Assembly (NCBI GenBank): GCA_002753505.1
Contig: PEAG01000007.1
Location: 1-64,000, forward strand
Direction: 5' to 3'
Length of the DNA: 64,000 bases
DNA from: Magnetococcales bacterium HCHbin5
GTDB lineage: Bacteria; Pseudomonadota; Magnetococcia; Magnetococcales; Magnetaquicoccaceae
Of the stretch, positions 60,358 to 64,000 are shown in pieces (positions within the stretch are counted from its first letter, which is position 1; every line of letters begins with the position of its first letter). Under the pieces are notes generated by a model. It saw only the letters and a program-made list of their open reading frames with translations, was not told where the DNA came from and made no database searches. Position numbers and translations under genes: made by a program.

Positions 60358-62175
60358 TCACTCCGTCTCTTTGCTGTACCGTTTGCGTTCATGTTCTTTC
60401 AGCAACTTTTTGCGCAGACGGATGGAGTGGGGGGTGACCTCCACCAGCTCATCATTGTTGATAAATTCCAGTGCCTGTTCCAGCGAGAGGCGAATCGGCG
60501 GGGTCAGAATGATGGCCTCATCGGTGCCAGAGGCCCGCACATTGGTCAACTGCTTGCCGCGCAGAGGGTTGACGACCAGGTCGTTGTTGCGGTTGTGGAT
60601 GCTGATGATCATCCCCTCGTAGATGGGGGCTCCGGGGCCGATAAAGTGGCGGCCACGCTCTTGCAGGTTCCAGAGGGCAAAGGCGGTGGCCTTGCCCTCT
60701 TCCTTGACGATCAGCACCCCGTTCTTGCGCTGTCCCAGCCCGGATGGACAGAGGGGGCCATAATGGTCAAAAACGTGGTACATCAACCCGGTACCAGAGG
60801 TGAGGGTGCGGAATTCGGTTTGGAAGCCGATCAGACCCCGGGCCGGAATCATGTAGTCCAGCCGCACCCGACCCTGACCATCCGGCATCATGTCGAGAAA
60901 AGAGCCCCGTCGTTGTCCCAGGGCCTCCATGACGGCCCCCTGATAGGCCTCTTCCACGTCGACGGTGAGGGCTTCGTAGGGCTCTTCCTGTTTGCCGTCC
61001 CGTTCCCGGACAATCACTTCGGGGCGGGAGACCCCCATTTCAAACCCCTCCCGGCGCATGGTTTCGATCAATACCCCCAGGTGCAGCTCGCCACGACCCG
61101 AAACCTTGAATTTGTCGGGATGCTCCGTCTCCTCCACCCGCAGGGCAACATTGTGTTCCAGCTCCCGGAAAAGCCGCTCCCGCAGCTGGCGACTGGTGAC
61201 AAACTTGCCCTCCTTGCCGGCCAACGGGCTGTCGTTGACCTGAAACATCATGCTGATGGTGGGTTCATCCACCGTCAGGGAGGGGAGGGACTCCACCCCT
61301 TCCGGGTGGCAGAGGGTATCGGAGATGCCCAACTTTTCCACCCCGGTAAAGGCGATGATTTCACCTGCCCGCGCCTCCTGCACCTCCACCTTTTCCAGGC
61401 CGAGAAAGCCAAAAATTTGCAGAATGCGGGCCGGTCGCTGGCGATTGTCGGGTGAGATCACCGTGATGGGGCTGTTGCTGCGGATGGCACCCCGCTTGAT
61501 CCGTCCGATGCCGATCAGGCCGACATAGCTGTTATAATCCAGTGCCGACACCTGCATCTGAAACGGACCCTCCGGGTCCACCAGGGGGTGGCTGACCTCC
61601 CGGATGATGGTTTCAAACAGGGGGGTCATGTCGGTACCGGGTTGGTCCAGCTCCATGGAGGCATAGCCGGCCAGGGCAGAGGCGTAGACCACGGGAAAGT
61701 CCAGTTGCGCATCACTGGCCCCCAGCTTGTCAAACAGCTCGAACGTTTTGTCCAACACCCAATGGGGCCTGGCACTGGGGCGATCAATCTTGTTGATGAC
61801 CACGATGGGACGAAATCCCATGTCGAAGGCCTTGCGGGTGACAAAGCGGGTTTGCGGCATGGGGCCGTCCACCGCATCCACCAGCAGCAGGACGGAGTCC
61901 ACCATGGAGAGCACCCGCTCCACCTCACCGCCAAAATCGGCATGGCCAGGGGTATCCACAATATTGATCCGATAATTGCCCCACTGGATGGCGGTGTTTT
62001 TGGCCAGGATGGTAATGCCCCGCTCCCGCTCCTGGTCATTGCTGTCCATGATGCGCTCCCGGGCCTCGCCCCGTTGGGAGAGGGTGCCGGACTGTTGCAA
62101 CAGTTTGTCCACCAGGGTGGTCTTGCCATGATCAACGTGGGCGATAATGGCGATATTGCGCAGATTTTGAATCAA
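60358..62175 (-). CDS. typA: Ribosome-associated GTPase TypA/BipA
   Basis: Translational GTPase of the EF-G type that binds 70S ribosomes and supports growth at low temperature and under stress. The protein is 605 residues, a normal length. G1 [11 protein letters not shown]2 region ERGITI, G3 [14 protein letters not shown] and G4 NKID are all present, followed by domains II, III, V and the BipA-specific C-terminus ([12 protein letters not shown]...LRKK). The start is TTG (MIQNLRN in the usual place), with AAGGA about ten bases upstream; non-ATG use may lower its level. It follows mazG by 20 bp in one transcription unit. Confidence 0.97.
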   Translation of the reverse strand: MIQNLRNIAIIAHVDHGKTTLVDKLLQQSGTLSQRGEARERIMDSNDQERERGITILAKNTAIQWGNYRINIVDTPGHADFGGEVERVLSMVDSVLLLVDAVDGPMPQTRFVTRKAFDMGFRPIVVINKIDRPSARPHWVLDKTFELFDKLGASDAQLDFPVVYASALAGYASMELDQPGTDMTPLFETIIREVSHPLVDPEGPFQMQVSALDYNSYVGLIGIGRIKRGAIRSNSPITVISPDNRQRPARILQIFGFLGLEKVEVQEARAGEIIAFTGVEKLGISDTLCHPEGVESLPSLTVDEPTISMMFQVNDSPLAGKEGKFVTSRQLRERLFRELEHNVALRVEETEHPDKFKVSGRGELHLGVLIETMRREGFEMGVSRPEVIVRERDGKQEEPYEALTVDVEEAYQGAVMEALGQRRGSFLDMMPDGQGRVRLDYMIPARGLIGFQTEFRTLTSGTGLMYHVFDHYGPLCPSGLGQRKNGVLIVKEEGKATAFALWNLQERGRHFIGPGAPIYEGMIISIHNRNNDLVVNPLRGKQLTNVRASGTDEAIILTPPIRLSLEQALEFINNDELVEVTPHSIRLRKKLLKEHERKRYSKETE

Positions 62176-62195
62176 AAGAATGTATCCTTCTTAAC

Positions 62196-63050
62196 CTATT
62201 GGGTGTCTTGAATGGTTCCTGAGGCAATTTTTGCCTCCTGCCACAGTGCCTCCAACTGTTCCAGTGTGGCGGTCTCCACCGTTTGTCCGGTCTGGTGCAG
62301 GCAGCTCTCCATGTGGCGAAAGCGGTTTTGAAATTTGCGGGTGGCGCGTCGCAAGGTGATTTCTGGATTCAACTGGAGATGGCGGGCCAGGTTGACCAGG
62401 GTGAACAGCAGATCTCCCAACTCCTCCTCCACGGCCGCCGCATCCTCTCGCTGCCGGGCCTGCTCCAATTCAGCCAACTCTTCCCGTACTTTATCCATCA
62501 CTCCGTCGGCGTCCGGCCAATCAAATCCTACCTGGCCCATTTTGCGTTGCACCTTGGCCGCCCACAGCAGGGCGGGCAGGTGGCTGTTGACATCGTCGAA
62601 GAGGGATGCGGGGCCACTCTCGCCCCGTTGTGCCCTTTGGGCTGTTTTTTCCTGGCGTTTAATCTCTTCCCAGCGTGCAGGCACCTCGTGGGCGGCTGGC
62701 AAACCGGCCTGATCGGCGGTTGCCGACGGAGCAAAGACATGGGGATGGCGGCGGGTCATCTTGCGGGTGACTGTCCGGATCACCTCTTCCAGGGAAAAAA
62801 GCGTTTTTTCTTCAGCGATCTGGCTATAAAACACCACGTGGAAGAGCAGATCCCCCAACTCGTCCCGCAGGGCTGCCACCTGGCCGGTCTCCACCGCTTC
62901 TGCCACCTCGTAGGCCTCTTCAATGGTATAGGGCAGCAGGGAGTGCCAGCTCTGCTGCTTATCCCACGGGCACCCCGCCGGACCGCGCAGACGGGCCATC
63001 AATGCGGCCAATTCCTGTAATGCGTTGCCAACGGTGAGGGGAGTATCCAT
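62196..63050 (-). CDS. mazG: Nucleoside triphosphate pyrophosphohydrolase MazG
   Basis: Hydrolyses nucleoside triphosphates to monophosphates and pyrophosphate, lowering aberrant nucleotides and, in some bacteria, ppGpp precursors; cytosolic. The protein is 284 residues. The two MazG repeats are visible: RGPAGCPWDKQQSW, YTIEEAYEVAEA with EELGD-type LRDELGDLLFHVVF, and the second VEEELGDLLFTLVNLAR, providing the acidic metal ligands. The start at 63050 matches the family N-terminus; earlier in-frame starts add unrelated residues. It lies upstream of bipA and is divergent from flgF across 381 bp. Confidence 0.95.
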   Translation of the reverse strand: MDTPLTVGNALQELAALMARLRGPAGCPWDKQQSWHSLLPYTIEEAYEVAEAVETGQVAALRDELGDLLFHVVFYSQIAEEKTLFSLEEVIRTVTRKMTRRHPHVFAPSATADQAGLPAAHEVPARWEEIKRQEKTAQRAQRGESGPASLFDDVNSHLPALLWAAKVQRKMGQVGFDWPDADGVMDKVREELAELEQARQREDAAAVEEELGDLLFTLVNLARHLQLNPEITLRRATRKFQNRFRHMESCLHQTGQTVETATLEQLEALWQEAKIASGTIQDTQ

Positions 63051-63376
63051 GCAACCTGCAGGTGGTAGAGTGGGACTGAAAGGGCCGATCAAGCCCGCCA
63101 TTGTTGCATGAGGGCACGCCACTATTCAATGGGGAAAAATTTGCCGATCGGTTGGCTCAACCCGTCCGCCGGGGTGGGTCGGGGACGCAAAAAATACCGC
63201 ATCACGATTCGATGAAAGGGTTCCAACGGGTAAGATATTCGCCTGACCTGCGGCATCCTTGCTGCATGGTTGCGATGAGAGGGGGATGAAAACCTTTTCC
63301 AACAGGGTGGGTTGACTGGATATTCTGCGGACAGGTGGGGGGATGGAACGCAAAAGCGCGTGCCGCTTTGGGTCTG

Positions 63377-63392
63377 TGGCATGGGTGTTGCT
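63377..63392 (+). promoter_or_regulatory. Predicted sigma-54 promoter of flgF
   Basis: TGGCATGGGTGTTGCT has the -24 TGGCA and -12 TTGCT boxes with GG and GC separated by ten bases, a close match to the consensus. It lies 55 bp upstream of the flgF ATG. The remainder of the 381-bp divergent gap (63051-63376) holds no gene I can support. Confidence 0.75.
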
Positions 63393-63431
63393 TCCCAAGA
63401 GGGGAGTTTGGACATTTTTTGGAGAATTCTT

Positions 63432-64000
63432 ATGGATAGTGGATTGTTTGCGGCGGTGAATGCTGCCTTGCGGTCGGAGATGCGGTTGGAGCTGTTGGCC
63501 AACAATCTGGCCAATGCCAGCACAACCGGCTTCAAGGAGAGTGAAATCACCTTCGATTCCTACATGACCAAGCCGGGTCCGGAGCAGTTTCCGTTGCCGG
63601 GCAGCTCATTCATGGGCCTGCATGGTCCCAACTATATTCCCTATCCTTTCAGCAGTCCGGCCACCAATGCCTACAGCGTCACCTATCCCCGGGCGGATGG
63701 CACCCACACCAACACCAGCCAGGGGGCTGTCAACAAGACCGGTAATCCCCTGGATGTGGCTTTGGATGGGGAGGGCTATTTTGTCCTGAACACCCCAAAT
63801 GGACGCCGCTATACCCGGGATGGCTCCTTTGCGGTGAACGCCATCGGTGAGTTGGTCTCCAAAGAGGGGTTTCAGGTGATGAGTGCCAGCGGAGCTCCGT
63901 TGACGGTCGGGGATACCCGGGTTGAGATCAGCAGCGATGGCACGGTCGCCAATGCCACCAGCGTGGTGGGTCGTCTGATGCGGGTAAACCTGCCCGCCGC
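63432..64000 (+). CDS. flgF: Flagellar basal-body rod protein FlgF (5' part)
   Basis: Proximal rod subunit of the flagellum, exported by the flagellar type III apparatus. The reading frame runs off the window after about 189 residues. The N-terminus MDSGLFAAVNAALRSEMRLELLANNLANASTTGFKE has the rod/hook signature (xNNLANxxTxGFK). The middle has GNPLDVALDGEGYFVL, TRDGSF and NAIGELVS, typical of FlgF and FlgG. I favour FlgF because of the MDSGLFAAV start and likely gene order, but FlgG is not excluded. GGAG lies eight bases before the ATG, behind a sigma-54 promoter. Later rod and hook genes should follow outside the window. Confidence 0.85.
   Translation, partial: MDSGLFAAVNAALRSEMRLELLANNLANASTTGFKESEITFDSYMTKPGPEQFPLPGSSFMGLHGPNYIPYPFSSPATNAYSVTYPRADGTHTNTSQGAVNKTGNPLDVALDGEGYFVLNTPNGRRYTRDGSFAVNAIGELVSKEGFQVMSASGAPLTVGDTRVEISSDGTVANATSVVGRLMRVNLPA

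Overview
The window is a GC-rich, gene-dense Gram-negative chromosome segment. Its content is flagellar genes with sigma-54 type promoters, a sigma-54 activator, several c-di-GMP and two-component proteins, two giant secreted proteins and abundant GC-rich hairpin repeats. This fits a motile proteobacterium. My best guess is a member of the magnetotactic cocci (Magnetococcales), which are known for several flagellins and extremely long genes. That assignment is inference: no magnetosome gene or rRNA is present.

Region by region. 302-3900: inner-membrane half of a type I secretion system (ABC transporter plus HlyD adaptor, GTGA overlap). 4205-25678: two large surface proteins in tandem, a 1635-residue RTX adhesin and a 5514-residue LEPR/DUF4347 multi-repeat protein, preceded by a sigma-54 type promoter. 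26423-28552: a membrane M50 (site-2) protease fused to a HlyD-like adaptor. 29404-46826: purA, uvrB, two paralogous metallophosphoesterases, a DgcZ-like diguanylate cyclase, an H-NS protein, mobA, two small orphan genes, nfo, a SpmA-SpmB fusion with an uncharacterised partner, a divergent flagellin, an InsA-like zinc-finger gene coupled to a sigma-54 activator, and a two-helix membrane protein. 47479-51422: a TolC-like protein, a HlyD adaptor and a GAF-HlyD adaptor in one tight operon. 51515-60166: a PAS-GGDEF-EAL protein, a small orphan, a hybrid histidine kinase, a lone receiver and a 1147-residue membrane protein of unknown function. 60358-63050: bipA and mazG. 63432 to the end: the start of flgF behind a good sigma-54 promoter.

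A family of symmetric foldback repeats occurs at five places (1-291, 25735-26398, 28578-29348, 42405-42857, 46848-47467). The elements lie directly beside the secretion genes. Their hairpins vary between copies by paired changes that keep the stems intact. The copies at 1 and 25.7 kb have the same orientation and bracket the whole adhesin block. The copies at 25.7 and 28.6 kb are inverted and bracket the M50-HlyD gene.

The most interesting functional idea is that two export routes coexist. The RTX adhesin would use the ABC/HlyD pair. The 5.5k-residue LEPR protein, which has no RTX repeats, may use an ABC-less assembly made of M50-HlyD, GAF-HlyD, HlyD and TolC, whose genes have been separated by repeat-linked rearrangement. 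The N-terminal DUF4347 domain of the giant protein also shows a His/Cys arrangement like clan CD (caspase-type) proteases.
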